Below are positions 50,970 to 61,560 of a DNA stretch of 64,000 nucleotides, piece by piece. The translations under genes and the position numbers were made by a program. The stretch covers positions 30,644,204 to 30,708,203 of the forward strand of contig OX155961.1 of assembly GCA_944548615.1 (NCBI GenBank), given 5' to 3'. The notes under the pieces are model-generated. The model did no database searches, had not been told where the DNA came from, and worked only from the letters and a program-made list of their open reading frames with translations. This DNA comes from Micropterix aruncella (taxonomy: Eukaryota > Arthropoda > Insecta > Lepidoptera > Micropterigidae). Every line of letters starts with the position of its first letter. The first letter of the stretch is position 1.

Positions 50970-51310
50970 CCGTCGAAATTACTGTAGACAGTAGTCACGT
51001 TTCGTTTTGCAAAGTGGCATGAGGTTTAGTGATTCCAGGCGATTACTTAAACCTATCTCCATATAGTCCGCAGACACCAGCATATTATTCCCTGACTATT
51101 TTAAGCATTTTGTAGTTTAGTGTGGCAGGAAAACCCTTGATAGTAGGTAGTATTGCTGCCGGGTGATCATGAGCGGGTTTTTCGACGTGGTCGGGCCGTA
51201 TCACGTGACCCCTTACGTGTTACGGCCGTACTTCAGACGTACCCCTTCCGTTCTATTGAAGGGGTGGTAGGATAAAACGGGTCACAGAAAAACTGGAATT
51301 GCCTTTATAT
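50970..51310. other. Intergenic, nothing recognised
   Basis: Single-copy-looking sequence leading into the family A cluster. Confidence 0.4.
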
Positions 51311-51330
51311 CTGTCTGTAGTAGTTAGCTC

Positions 51331-51376
51331 GGGCCCGTTAGCTCCCATATCTGTCATCATGGGAGCTAACGGGCCC
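51331..51376. repeat. Perfect 18-bp hairpin from head-to-head family A ends
   Basis: GGGCCCGTTAGCTCCCAT (51331-51348) and ATGGGAGCTAACGGGCCC (51359-51376) are exact inverted repeats around a 10-base loop. They are two family A 3' ends facing each other; only the right one continues into a full element. Confidence 0.9.
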
Positions 51377-52022
51377 ATGATGAGGTGGCCACGATGACCC
51401 ATGTGTTCAGGGTCGGTCACACTCACGGGTCAACACCCATCCGATGGCCTCCACGCATGGGGTGCGAACTTGGGTAGGACACTGGGTCAATCAGTCTCCC
51501 CTGGGAATCAAACCTCTGGCGCTCCTGGACGGTCTGCGCACCGAGCGGCGCAAGCCAATCGATTGTGCTCTCCGACTAACAGTCGGGGGAGTCTGGGAAC
51601 TGTATTGTTTCCTATAGAGCGGGGGTTGTTGCCTACCTTACGGCGACTGCTCTTGAAATGACCATTGGCCATCCGATCCCGGTTCAGAGTCGGGCAAAGG
51701 ACGCCTTGGTCCGCGATAGATTCGGTGTACACCGTTTCACCGCTCCGTAAGGGAGAGGACCGCGCAAGCGACCTCGAACTCGGAACCAATCGAGGGACCG
51801 GAGAAATCTGGTCACAATTGGAAGCAAGGGCGCGAGTGTCGGCCCGCCAGGTAACATTACTGGCTATCTCGCGGTAAAGGCGTTGGTCTCTTGCGGGTTG
51901 TGGCGTAGCTAGACGTCGGATTTGTAATGTCCAAAGTCTTCTACGCTCACTGCACGGTCCATAGAACGATGAATCGTTAAAACGTCCTGCGGTGACGGGT
52001 TCGCCCGTTGTGGTTGACATCT
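51361..52022 (-). mobile_element. Family A element, copy 6 (complete, inverted)
   Basis: This full-length copy keeps a 197-codon minus-strand frame (51508-52101) across nearly the whole element and into the next copy. The same frame is open in shorter form in copies 1, 3, 4 and 11 (TESIAD..GVLCP, FKSSRRKV, CADRPGAPE). Whether that is coding or a by-product of GC richness is open. The word TGTCTGTAGTAGTTA lies at both sides (51312 and 52028). Confidence 0.8.
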
Positions 52023-52043
52023 CAATATGTCTGTAGTAGTTAA

Positions 52044-52261
52044 TGGGCCTTTGCTGAGTTGGCCACGAAGACCCATTCTGTTCAGGGTTGGTCACACTCA
52101 CGGGTTAACACCTATCCGGCGGACTCCACGCATGAAGTGCGAGCCTGGGTAGGACTCTGGCCTTATGGTCAGTTTCCCCTAGGAATCTACCTTCTGGCGC
52201 TCCTGGACGGTCTGCGCACCGTGCGGCGTAAGCCAATCGACTGTGCACTCTGACTAACAGT
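52044..52261 (-). mobile_element. Family A element, copy 7 (3' part only)
   Basis: It starts TAATGGGCCT and runs in minus orientation to CTCTGACTAACAGT, where the R1-type LINE interrupts it. Confidence 0.75.
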
Positions 52262-53660
52262 TAAGAGTTTCAGCAGCAAACCTCGCCCACCGCCCGGGCA
52301 GTTATAACGACGAGGGTCGTTTTGTCTGCCCGGGATGCCGTACAACGACAACCCCGCGCGTATCAGAAGGGTAAAACGCGCAGGGGGTGAAATAGGGTAA
52401 ACCACCCCCCCCCCCCCCGTACCGCCCCGAGAACCCATTTATTCGATATAAGTATTACAAAAATATTACAAAATTTTACAAAGTTTAAAATATTTACAAT
52501 AAATACCAAAAAATACAAAAAAATAGCGTAAATTTAGAGCCGGTAAGCGGGGTAGAGGGCGCTCTAGGACGGAGATGGTGAAAGCGCACGGTCCGTGGGC
52601 AGGTCTCGGAGCAGCCGCAGGGAGGAGGAATCCCTGGAACCTGCAAAGAACGAGACGCCCCTCAGGGCGGTAAAGAGACGGTCATAATGACGGGCACTTC
52701 GGGCTGGAAGAAGCCCCCGAATCACGCCACCAAAGAAGAGGGTACCCCCTAGGGGGTATCCCGAGGCCTCATGCTTTCCCAAGAAGCCACCCAGTGCTCC
52801 ACAAACTCGCCAAACGACTGGAAGCAGCTCCTACAACCGACCAGATCCGGGTACCAAATCGGAGAATGCCCAACGCACGCGCCCACCGCATCCATCAATC
52901 TCTCCCGTGCAGCCGCAAGAATAGGGCAAGACCAAATTACGTGTTCCGCAGTTTGGCGACCATGATCACAGGCGTACCGGGGATCACCGGCAAGTCCAAA
53001 GTCAAGTAGTTTGGCTCTGAACTCCCCGTGGCCCCCAACCAGCTGCGTGGTATGGTGGTTGAACCGGAGAAACGAATTTGCCATCCGCACTGCGACGGAC
53101 GGGAAAAAACAGTGGGTGAGGCGGCCCGTGCCCCCAGCATCCCATCGAATAACCCGAATCAGGCGGGCAAACTCCCCAGCTCGGTGCGCCACCGGGTCGA
53201 TCGATAGGCCATGAAGGACTACCGGCTCGCCCCGGCGGTACCGCGACAACGCTGCACGCTCCAGAATCTCCAGGTCAATCGGCAGAACGCCAGCGATGAC
53301 GGGTAACGCAAGAGTGGACGTCGTTCTGTACGCCCCGGTCAGGGCCACGAGAGGGATGCACTGTCCGCGCAGCAGCGCGACACGCGTCGCCTCAGGAACA
53401 GCAGACTCCGTCCAAGCACGTGCGGCATAAGTCGCACGCGGGACGAAGACGCCCTTATTCATGACCGCCGGGAAACGAATTCCCCAGTCGGCCCGACTCA
53501 CTCTGCGGAGCGCAAAGAATAGATCCCGGGATTTTTCGGCTGTAATATTTGCGTACGAAAGAGAGGAAAGGGAAGCCGTAAGCGTCACCCCCAGGTATCG
53601 AACGGTGGCCTGGAAAGATACCGGGCGGCCGTTCATCCTGATGACCGGGTTCCGCTTAAG
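52262..53660 (-). mobile_element. 5'-truncated R1-clade LINE
   Basis: The minus-strand frame 52749-53687 gives about 300 LINE residues after the RT core: VRYLGVTLTASL, RAADWGI-like SRADWGIRF, ATYAARAW and near the end CDHGRQTAEHVIWSC, a partial zinc-knuckle (C-x8-H-x4-C). The order RYLGV, then AARAW, then a C-terminal Cys/His motif before the stop is characteristic of R1/TRAS/SART-type elements. A 3' UTR of about 490 bases follows with a C run (52406-52420). It lacks endonuclease and most of RT. The first nine codons of the open frame belong to flanking family A sequence. It is far more GC-rich than the gene region. Confidence 0.75.
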
Positions 53661-53664
53661 ACTA

Positions 53665-54131
53665 ACTAACAGTCGTCTGACTAACAACGTGGGTTATCGA
53701 CTACAGCGGGCGGGCCCGTCACCACAGGAAGTTTTAACGATTAGTCGTTCTATCTCCCTGCAGTGAGCGAAGACTTGGGACAAAACATTCCACCATCTAG
53801 CTACGCCACAACCCGTAAGAGACCAACGTCTTAACCGCGAGATAGCTAGGAATGTTACCCAGCGGGCCTACACTCACGCCCTTACTTCCAATTGTGACCA
53901 GATTACTCCGGTCTCTCGATTGGTTACGAGTTCGAGGTCGCTTGCGCGGTCCTCTCCCTTACGAAGCAGTGAAACGGTGTTTACCGAATCTATCACGGAC
54001 CGCAGCGTCCTTTGCCCGGCTGTTCACCTAGGATCGGATGGCCGATGGTCATTTCAAGAGCAGTCGCCGTAAGGTCCGCAACCACCCCCGCTCTATAGGA
54101 AACAGTACAGCTTCCAGACTCCCCCGACTAG
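53665..54131 (+). mobile_element. Family A element, copy 8 (5' part only)
   Basis: From 53691 it is a sense-orientation copy (TATCGACTACAGCGGGCGGG..) that stops at CAGACTCCCCCGACT, the same internal point at which copy 7 is broken. The short stretch 53665-53688 carries two versions of GACTAACA, probably target-site copies of the R1 insertion. Confidence 0.7.
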
Positions 54132-54135
54132 ACGT

Positions 54136-54371
54136 AGCTAGACGGTGGACTGTTTTGTCCTCAAGTCTTCTGCGCTCACTCCAGGGAGATAGAACGACTA
54201 ATCGCTAAAACTTCCTGAGGTGACGGGCTCGCCCGCTGTAGTCGACAACCCAAGACGGTGGACTGTTTTGTCCTCAAGTCTTCTGCGCTCACTCCAGCAG
54301 GGAGATAGAACGACTAATCGCTAAAACTTCCTGAGGTGACGGGCTCGCCCGCTGTAGTCGACAACCCAAGT
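54136..54371 (-). repeat. Two tandem inverted family A heads
   Basis: GACGGTGGACTGTTTTGTCC starts at 54141 and again at 54254, each unit running to CCCGCTGTAGTCGACAACCC in minus orientation. The period is 113; the second unit has a 3-base CAG addition. After the array, TGTCTGTAGTAGT recurs at 54372. Confidence 0.85.
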
Positions 54372-54384
54372 TGTCTGTAGTAGT

Positions 54385-55177
54385 ATTACTGCTCTATAGG
54401 ATATGCGGAATGGTTCGACAGGGCATGGAGGAGAGGAGCTGCAATGTATGTAAGTTGTACTATTCGCTAGTCATTATTCGCCAATCATCATTTTGGTTAC
54501 ATAATTATATTTATATTACAGAAAAAAAATTGAGACAATAATCTAACGTAAATGAAGACTTTTTAATTTTTCCGAAAATTCAACCCGCTTGCGACAGTTT
54601 CTTTTTCTTCTTCTTCATCGGCGCGCATTCGCCCACCGTTAGCAATACGCCTCTCCAATCACTCTCCATCCGGATCGATTGTCCGTTTCCCTCATCCAGA
54701 TAGGTCCAGCTGTCTTCTTGATGTCATAAGGTTGTACTGTTTTTTAGAGATTATCAGTGGTCGAGCAAAAAGAAACAATGAAACGTTGTTTATCACACAA
54801 CACCTTTAATTGTAGCAGAAAAAACACACTGCTACACAATGGCTGTTTGACAGATCTTATTTTTATTCGGATTTAGAACAAAAAAAAACAACATGAAAAC
54901 GAAAAACTAATTCAAATCCAATACTGTTCATCATGATTGGAGGTATTTAGCCCGATACCCGCCACGTCCGCCAGACGTCTTGGCGAGCTCCACACTTTCA
55001 GGAAAATATTTCCATTTCCTAGGCTTGTGGCAACCTGGTCGGGTTACTTAACCGCCGAATTACACTATATTCACTAAATTTATTATTTAATTATTATTTA
55101 TTGTTGCGAAAATTTCAAAATATATGTTGACATTTAGAATTTAAATTGCGACAGTTTACAATTTTTAAATTGTTTTT
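54385..55177. other. Intergenic with one coding-like island
   Basis: Mostly AT-rich. Only 54580-54723 (see separate entry) has codon-like structure. Confidence 0.4.
54580..54723 (-). other. Coding-like island, unidentified (possible terminal exon)
   Basis: A 47-codon minus-strand frame reads DSWTYLDEGNGQSIRMESDW then RGVLLTVGECAPM, six lysines and LSQAG before TGA. Its GC and codon look differ from the AT-rich surroundings, and AGAAGACAG just inside its upstream edge could be a splice acceptor. No poly(A) signal is seen nearby and I recognise no domain. It may be a stray exon, a retroposed fragment or chance. Confidence 0.25.
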
Positions 55178-55773
55178 AAGCTATTGCATAGCTTTTATTG
55201 CGGGCTAAGCCAGCGCGGCGACCGAATAAAGAAATTTCTTAACGAATATTAATGATTTTAAACTGATAATTACGTCTAAACGAGTACTGCTTACGATTCG
55301 AAAAAAATATATGTTAAACAAGAACATTTTCCTAATATTCTTAGGTTTGAATATTTTAGATTTTGTTTATATTACATAGTGTAATTAATTTGTGAAATTA
55401 GGTCTAACCGAACACAAAAACGACTACTACGCAAATACTATCTGGCGTATTATTATGAAACCTGCACCATTTTAAAGATAATTTAATTATCTATCTTTTT
55501 GTCTAGGATTTTTTTGAATAGTGGTTTTTTTTAATAATATCCGTTTTTTTTGCTTTATCGAATAAAAAATTCGTGCGCGGCGCTCTATCGGAATACGTTT
55601 AAATTATTCCGAAGCATTTGATTCCGCAGCCGCAAATGATTCGGAATAATTTCAACGTTTTCCGATAAAGCGCAGTTATCTGATATCAGAAAAAAAAAAA
55701 TAATTATAATTGCATAAGTTGTTAAAAAATGCTATGCAATAGCTTTACCGCGGCAGTCCCCGAGTGCTACACG
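55178..55773 (-). repeat. Hairpin repeat family C, copy 3 (inverted)
   Basis: In minus orientation it runs from ACGTGTAGCACTCGGGGACT to GCTATGCAATAGCTT. The inverted-repeat core at about 55580-55675 keeps both arms (GCGCTCTATCGGAATACG and its partner CGTTTTCCGATAAAGCGC). Length 596 matches copy 1. Confidence 0.75.
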
Positions 55774-56455
55774 TTTTTTTAAAAATTATTTTTCTTATAA
55801 TCTCCATACCATAGATAGACCAGACCATATTTTCCGCCTAGGAAGGTTTCGATAAATTTTTTTTTCTCCATACAAGAGCGATCTATCCTAGCTTCTACTG
55901 CGTCACTTCAATCCACTTTCTTAAAAAGTAAAACTTCCTAAAGGCTGAAGAAACCGCGACTCTCGCCTGGGTGACGTCGTTAAAACGCAATGCAACATGA
56001 CACTAAACAGTTTACCGCTGACTCTGCTGCGATGGTCGCAAATGCGCCGGGTGGATATGCGCCGGCGCGCTAACTTTGGACTTAGCCAACTCCGCCTTCA
56101 TTGAGAGCAACTGAAGTAGGTTGGCAGCAGAGAGCGTCGGCAAAGTTTCGTAGCACTGAATATACCTGGACATCGCAAATCCATTAACTTGTCTATTGCT
56201 CGCTTGATTAAGTCCCATTTACAATTTAAATTTAGGCTGCACCGAATTGGGGAATTCGGACGTGAATTCCAGGCATTGATGCCTAATTGCTATAAAGAGG
56301 ATAGGGGAGATGGCAGGAGAACGTCGCATTTTTTTACAAGGTCTCATGTACAACATCTTCTTTATTTAATTTTATTTTTACTTTCCAGGTTTACCAACCA
56401 ACGAGGAGGAAAGTACTTTGAATATACATTTTTTTATTCGAGATTAAGACGGAAT
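55774..56455. other. Intergenic, nothing recognised
   Basis: Mixed sequence with short frames and no motif on either strand. Confidence 0.4.
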
Positions 56456-56826
56456 AAATCAGTTGTGTCACCTCAAGACTTTCCCAGCAAGTAGGCAAGT
56501 CCCCCGCCAACCTCCTCCCCCTCCATGCACATCAACCGAACCTTCCTCCGCGGGCCAATTCGTGGTATATTTTTAGTATTTTTTTTGTATTAAAATGGTA
56601 ATTTTCCAAAAATGATGTAATATTTTCTTAAATATAGCGGAATCTAAATATTATTTGCGTCGCTTTTATACGAGATATTCCATCCGAAATTTACAACGTG
56701 ATTTCGGTTCAAAAAGGCATCTGTGTAGCGAACTACAAGTCTCTAACTGCAATATTTCGACATTGAAGTATGACTAGCAAGCCCTCTGGTGGACCGATTT
56801 AAACTACAATCTTTTCAACTCTTGCC
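56455..56826 (+). repeat. Family B copy, cut by LINE insertion
   Basis: It has the full order from GTTGTGTCACCTCAAGACTT to CTACAATCTTTTCAACTCTTGCCA, where LINE coding sequence begins abruptly. It is the cleanest copy of the first two thirds of family B. Confidence 0.7.
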
Positions 56827-57018
56827 AACACCGACGTTACTGCCGCAGACGCCGGGGATGTTACGCCTTCCTTCCCTTCTTCAAGAACGCCCACAGCAGC
56901 CAAGGGAAGAATTGCGGTGAATCCACTCAACACCTCGACCGACTCAAAGGATGCGGACACCATGGATGGCTGCAGTTCCGAACACCAATCTATCTTAGAT
57001 ATTTCTACTTACAATTGA
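56827..57018 (+). pseudogene. LINE ORF1 C-terminal remnant
   Basis: The frame reads TDVTAADAGDVTPSF and ends SILDISTYN with TGA at 57016-57018. It is 5'-truncated at the family B junction. Nine codons later, in the same frame, the endonuclease ORF begins, so this is the end of the upstream protein of the same LINE. Confidence 0.5.
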
Positions 57019-57042
57019 AGTGTACGACAAAGACTATCTAAT

Positions 57043-57813
57043 TTGGCTACAAACGAAGCTGTTAATAAATATACATTCAATATTGCAAGCATAAATATTC
57101 GTTCGATTAGTAAAAAGTTGGATGAGATCATAAATATGTTGTCTATGTACAGTATTCATATTCTTGCTGTAAAAGAGATTTGGCTATCAGATGTCGATGA
57201 ATCGCTCTGTCGTGTGCCTGGTTATGTTTTTGTACAATCGCCTCGAATGAATAGTAAGAGAAAACGCGGCGGTGGCGTTGGGTTTTTTATTCAGAATAAT
57301 TTCATGTTTAATATAATAGACTTTGAATACGATATTAGATTAGAGCAAATATGGATTCAGTTTACTTTTAAAAAACAAACATTTATCATTGGTTCAATAT
57401 ATCGTACTAGTAACTATGGCTGGGCAGGCTGCGCTCAATTGCTTGAAGATCGGTTGTCTTATGTGTCGCCCATCTGTGGCATACTTATTGTTTTGGCAGA
57501 TTTTAATGTAGATTTGCTGGCCCCTCTCTCTCGGGAAGCTACTATACTACATGGATGTATCGATGCTTTCGGCTTACATCAAATAATATCGCATCCTACA
57601 CGTGTAACCGAAGCTCATAAGTCATTGCTTGATGTGGTTATAACTAACGGGAAAGCCGATTGCATTCGAGCTTCGGTCCTACCCATGCCACATCTAACCG
57701 ATCACTCACTAGTTTTGGCTTCTCTTAATTTCTATAAACCCACTAAGGCCATACGCACAATCGAGTATAGGCCGATTGATCGGACAAGATATTTTCATAA
57801 ACCATCTGTCTAA
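57043..57813 (+). pseudogene. LINE ORF2 part 1: APE-type endonuclease
   Basis: The domain is nearly complete: NIASINIRSI (strand with the conserved Asn), VKEIWLSDVD (catalytic Glu), GGGVGFFI, GSIYRTSN, LADFNVDLL (Asp/Asn pair), SLLDVVIT and LTDHSLVL (Asp-His end). This enzyme nicks target DNA for target-primed reverse transcription. No ATG opens it; the frame is continuous upstream to the ORF1 stop. A frameshift near 57776-57813 separates it from the next part. It is Jockey/CR1-like; the clade is uncertain. Confidence 0.8.
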
Positions 57814-58429
57814 AATCGATTGGTCATCTTGTTTAAAAACACATTCCCCTGAAGACAATCTCAACACTCTTAGCAACCTAATTATGTCTGCTTTTGATTT
57901 GTTTGCCCCGATACGAAATCATACGATACGTGAAAGAAATACACCGTGGATAAGTGACGAAATCAAGGAGCTCATGTTCCGTCGCGATAAACTTGCTAAG
58001 AAAGCTCGTATTAGTGAACACTACAGGAAACCTTATAATCATTTAAGAAATTATATTAATAGTTTGTGTAAGCGGGCGAAGAGTGAATATTTTTCTCATC
58101 ATGTTAATACTAATTTAAAAAATAGCAAAATGTTATGGAAAGAAATCAATCACCTGACAAATGCAAACTCTTTTGATAGCGCCTTGCCACCAAACTTCGA
58201 TGCAGAGTCGTTCAATGTATATTTCTCTGACAACTCAAAAATTTTAAAAGCGGACGTAGATTCTATTCAGTATTACAATATGTATCCTAATTTACGCAAC
58301 ATCAATACCTTGCAGTTTAATAAGGTGTCTTACAGGGAAGTCACGAAATATATAAATGAAATTAGCTCAAATGCGATTGGGAATGATGGCATTTCTATCA
58401 AAATGTTAAAATCTGTTTGCCATATATAA
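57776..58429 (+). pseudogene. LINE ORF2 part 2: linker and RT N-terminus
   Basis: It reads IFINHLSKIDWSSC, ERNTPWISDEIKELMFRRDK, YFSHHVNTNLKNSKMLWKEI and SNAIGNDGISIKMLKSV, the usual spacer between endonuclease and polymerase. It is broken from part 3 near 58423 by what looks like one extra TA in CATATATAATTG. Confidence 0.8.
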
Positions 58430-59643
58430 TTGAGTACATTACCGCTATAATAAACAAGTGCATCGAAACCTGTCAAGTGCCACGTCAGTGGAAAATTTCA
58501 CTGATTCGCCCGATTCCAAAGAAAACACCTGTTTCTAGTTTTAAAGATCTCCGCCCTATCAGTATTCTTCCTTGCTTTTCAAAAATCCTGGAGAAGGCTA
58601 TTTATTCACAAATGATTCCTTTTATCGCGAAAAATAATCTGCTTCCTGATTACCAGTCTGGCTTTCGCCGCAATCATAGCACCTCTACTGCGCTGGCGCA
58701 CGTCACAAATTTATGTCTATCCAACATGGATAAAGACAAAGCAACTGCCCTCATACCTTTAGATTACAGCAAGGCTTTTGATTCTCTGGATCACTCTCTT
58801 CTGGTGGCAAAACTTTTACATCTAGGCTTTTCTGGGTCAGCATGCGAATTGATACGTAGTTATCTGTCAGAGCGTTTTCAAAAAGTAATTTTGAAAGATG
58901 TATCTGGCCGTCAATCGATTTCCTCTCTTCGTGAAGTTAAAACAGGCGTACCACAGGGATCGATACTGGGCCCGGTCTTATTTGCACTATATACTTCTGA
59001 CATAGCTGCAAATTTTGAAAACTGTCGCTATCATATATATGCCGAAGACACTCAATTAATGCATTTCATAGACACGAATTGTCCATTTTCAGCAGTCAGC
59101 CTAATCAATGCCGATCTTGAAAGGTTATCCGCTTGGTCCAATAAACATGGCTTACAAATCAACCCTTCGAAGTCATGTTTTATGATTATTGGGTCGAAAC
59201 AGGGCAGGACTAAAATTGCTAACTATGGCTCTCTTCCTATAATGGTGGACAGTTTGCCAATACCACTGGTCACTACGGCTAAAAATCTGGGTATTCTATT
59301 TGATGGAAAATTACGGTTTGAGGAACATGTCAGCAAAAGCGTTGGGTGGGGTTTCTCACGTCTAAAGGCCTTATACAGAATTCGGGAGTACCTCAGGGTC
59401 AGAATCAGAATACTACTTGTAAATTCCCTTATATTGTCTATAATGGACTATGGCGACTGTGTGTACGGCCCCTGTCTATATAGGAAGACTGAGCGGAGAC
59501 TTCAGAGACTGCAAAATGCCTGCGCAAGATTTTGCTTTAGGATTCCTCCACGTCATCATGTGTCACCATTCCTTGCGAAAGCTTCCATGTTGAATATGAG
59601 TAAAAGAAGGCAGCTCCATCTTGCGACAGCTCCATGTTGTTGA
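58417..59643 (+). pseudogene. LINE ORF2 part 3: reverse transcriptase with YAED
   Basis: RT motifs in order are FKDLRPISILPCFSKILEKA, QSGFRRNHSTSTALAHVT, IPLDYSKAFDSLDHSLL, TGVPQGSILGPVLF and HIYAEDTQLMHF. The catalytic YxDD box is YAED here: the first Asp of the pair is Glu, which is expected to cripple polymerisation. The C-terminal segment (RLQRLQNACARFCF) is present, but the frame ends early at 59643. With three frames and the altered box, this copy is dead. Confidence 0.85.
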
Positions 59644-59710
59644 CGTCTCCAAGTGTGCTTCTTGCTATTAGAGCTTTCCCGTTACACTTTATCTTTCTAC
59701 ATTAGGGTGG

Positions 59711-60313
59711 TGTCGACTACAACGGGCGAAGCCGTCACCCCAGGCTGGTATAACGATATGTAATCATTAATTCAACAGTGGGATGAGCGTAGAAGACTTA
59801 GAGACAAGACAATCTACTGTCTAGCTCCGCCAACAAGCCCTTTAGAGGCCAACGCCTTACGACGAGGCACCGGAAAAGGTAACAGCGGGTAGCCTCGCCC
59901 CCTGACTACCAGTTTTGGAAGGATATCTCCGCCTGGAATTAACCTTCAGGATACCATCATCCTCCAGACTGGTTACAGGTCCGAAGTCGTTTACGCGGCT
60001 TTCTCCTGTTGTAATTACAGCGGTAATTCAGTTCAAGAGCAGTTGCCGTAAAGTATACAACTACCCCCGCTCTATGGGAGACAGTGCTGTTTCCAGACTC
60101 CCCCATCTGTAGGTCATAATGTACAATCGATTGGCTGACGCTGCATGGTGTCCAAACTATCCAGGAGCGCCCGAAGGTTGACTCCTAAGGGAAACTGACC
60201 CGAAGGCCAGAGTCCTACCCTGGCACGCACTTCTACGTGGAGGCCGCCGGATGGGTGTTGACCCGTGAGTATGACCGACTCTGAACACATGGACTTCGTG
60301 GCCAAATTGCAAC
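59711..60313 (+). mobile_element. Family A element, copy 10 (internally and 3' deleted)
   Basis: It begins TGTCGACTACAACGGGCGAA just after the LINE and stops at GTGGCCAAATTGCAAC, short of the usual GGGCCCATTAGCTCC end. About 65 bases are missing near 60010. Confidence 0.75.
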
Positions 60314-60321
60314 TACTAGAG

Positions 60322-60979
60322 TTGTCAACTACAACGGGCGAGCCCTTTACCGCAGGAAGTTTTAACGATTAGTCGTTCTATCTCCATGGAGTGAGCGCAG
60401 AAGACTTGGACAGAACAGTCCAACGTCAAGCTCCGCCACAAACCCGTAAGAGGCCAACGCCTTAACCACGAGATAGCCAGGAGTGTTACCCAGCAGGCTT
60501 ACACTCACGCCCTTGCGTCCAATTGCGACCAGATTACTCCAGTCTCTCGATTGGTTACGAGTTCGAGGTCGCTTGCGCGGTCCTCTCCCTTACGAAGCGG
60601 TGAAACGGTGTATACCGAATCTATTGCGGACCACGGCATCCTTTGCCCGGCTGTTAACCCAGGATCGGGTAGCCGATGGTCGTTTCAAGAGCAGTCGCCG
60701 TAAGGTCTGCAACCACCCCCGCTCTATAGGAAACAGTACTGCTTCCAGACTCCCCCGACTGTTAGTCAGAGTGCGCAATCGATTGGCTTATGCCGCACGG
60801 TGCGCAGACCGTCCAGGAGCGCCAGAAGGTTGATTCCTAGGGGAAACAAACCCTAAGGCCAGAGTCCTACCCAGGTTGACCTGTGAGTGTGACCAACCCT
60901 GAACAGAATGGGTCTTCGTGGCCAACTCAGCAAGGGCCCCTCCCTCAGCTCCCAAACTGCAATAGGCCCATTGGTTCCC
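60322..60979 (+). mobile_element. Family A element, copy 11
   Basis: It runs from TTGTCAACTACAACGGGCG to GGCCCATTGGTTCC. It follows copy 10 directly in the same orientation. ACTACAGACAGT just after it (61000-61011) is the reverse complement of the ACTGTCTGTAGT-like word that flanks the cluster at 51-54 kb. Confidence 0.75.
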
Positions 60980-61475
60980 TAATATACATATCTTACTACA
61001 GACAGTCATTGCATATTCCTAATCATTCAGAAGGCAAACATAGGCGCCCCATGCAATTCAGTTATTGAATTCACAAAGGCCTACCGTTGTGTGTTGTATT
61101 GTGCAACGAGTGGCTTTACCGTCACTCCGATGTTTATTTGATTAGCTGCAACGGCAAATCAACAAGGTGCCCGTGTTAAGTACCTCCCTACCTTTTGTGT
61201 CTGTAATGTTCATTACACTCGGCTAGAGGCAACAATGGCATATCTACCGTTCATTTCACGTCCTGAATATTTCAAACGGAATATTAACGCTGTTTGATAC
61301 TTGAATATTTAATAGGGGCGGGCGAGGCTAGTCGGGCGTAAGGGCACGCATAGACTCATATCACGTAAACGAACGCGACTTCAAAAACAGTAAAAATGAT
61401 TCCAACAAACCTATTTAAAAAAAGTTTAGTTCAATTAACTGAACATGAAAAAATAAACAAGTAAATATATAAAAA
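60980..61475. other. Intergenic, nothing recognised
   Basis: No motif or element end is seen apart from the short flank noted for copy 11. Confidence 0.4.
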
Positions 61476-61560
61476 GAATAAAAACACGACTGCTGTTACA
61501 GAAAGTGCACTATTGTATATATAATGTTGTTAACACTATTGTATATATGTCTTGTCATTT
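61476..61560 (+). repeat. CGACTGC-type MITE end fragment
   Basis: GAATAAAAACACGACTGCTG..TTACAGAAAGTGCACTATTGT matches the left ends at 12479 and 33005. No partner end is visible, so this is a fragment. Confidence 0.55.

Noticed and set aside
60590..61009. Minus-strand frames of 62-73 codons
   Set aside because: They are other-frame readings of family A copy 11, repeated in other copies.
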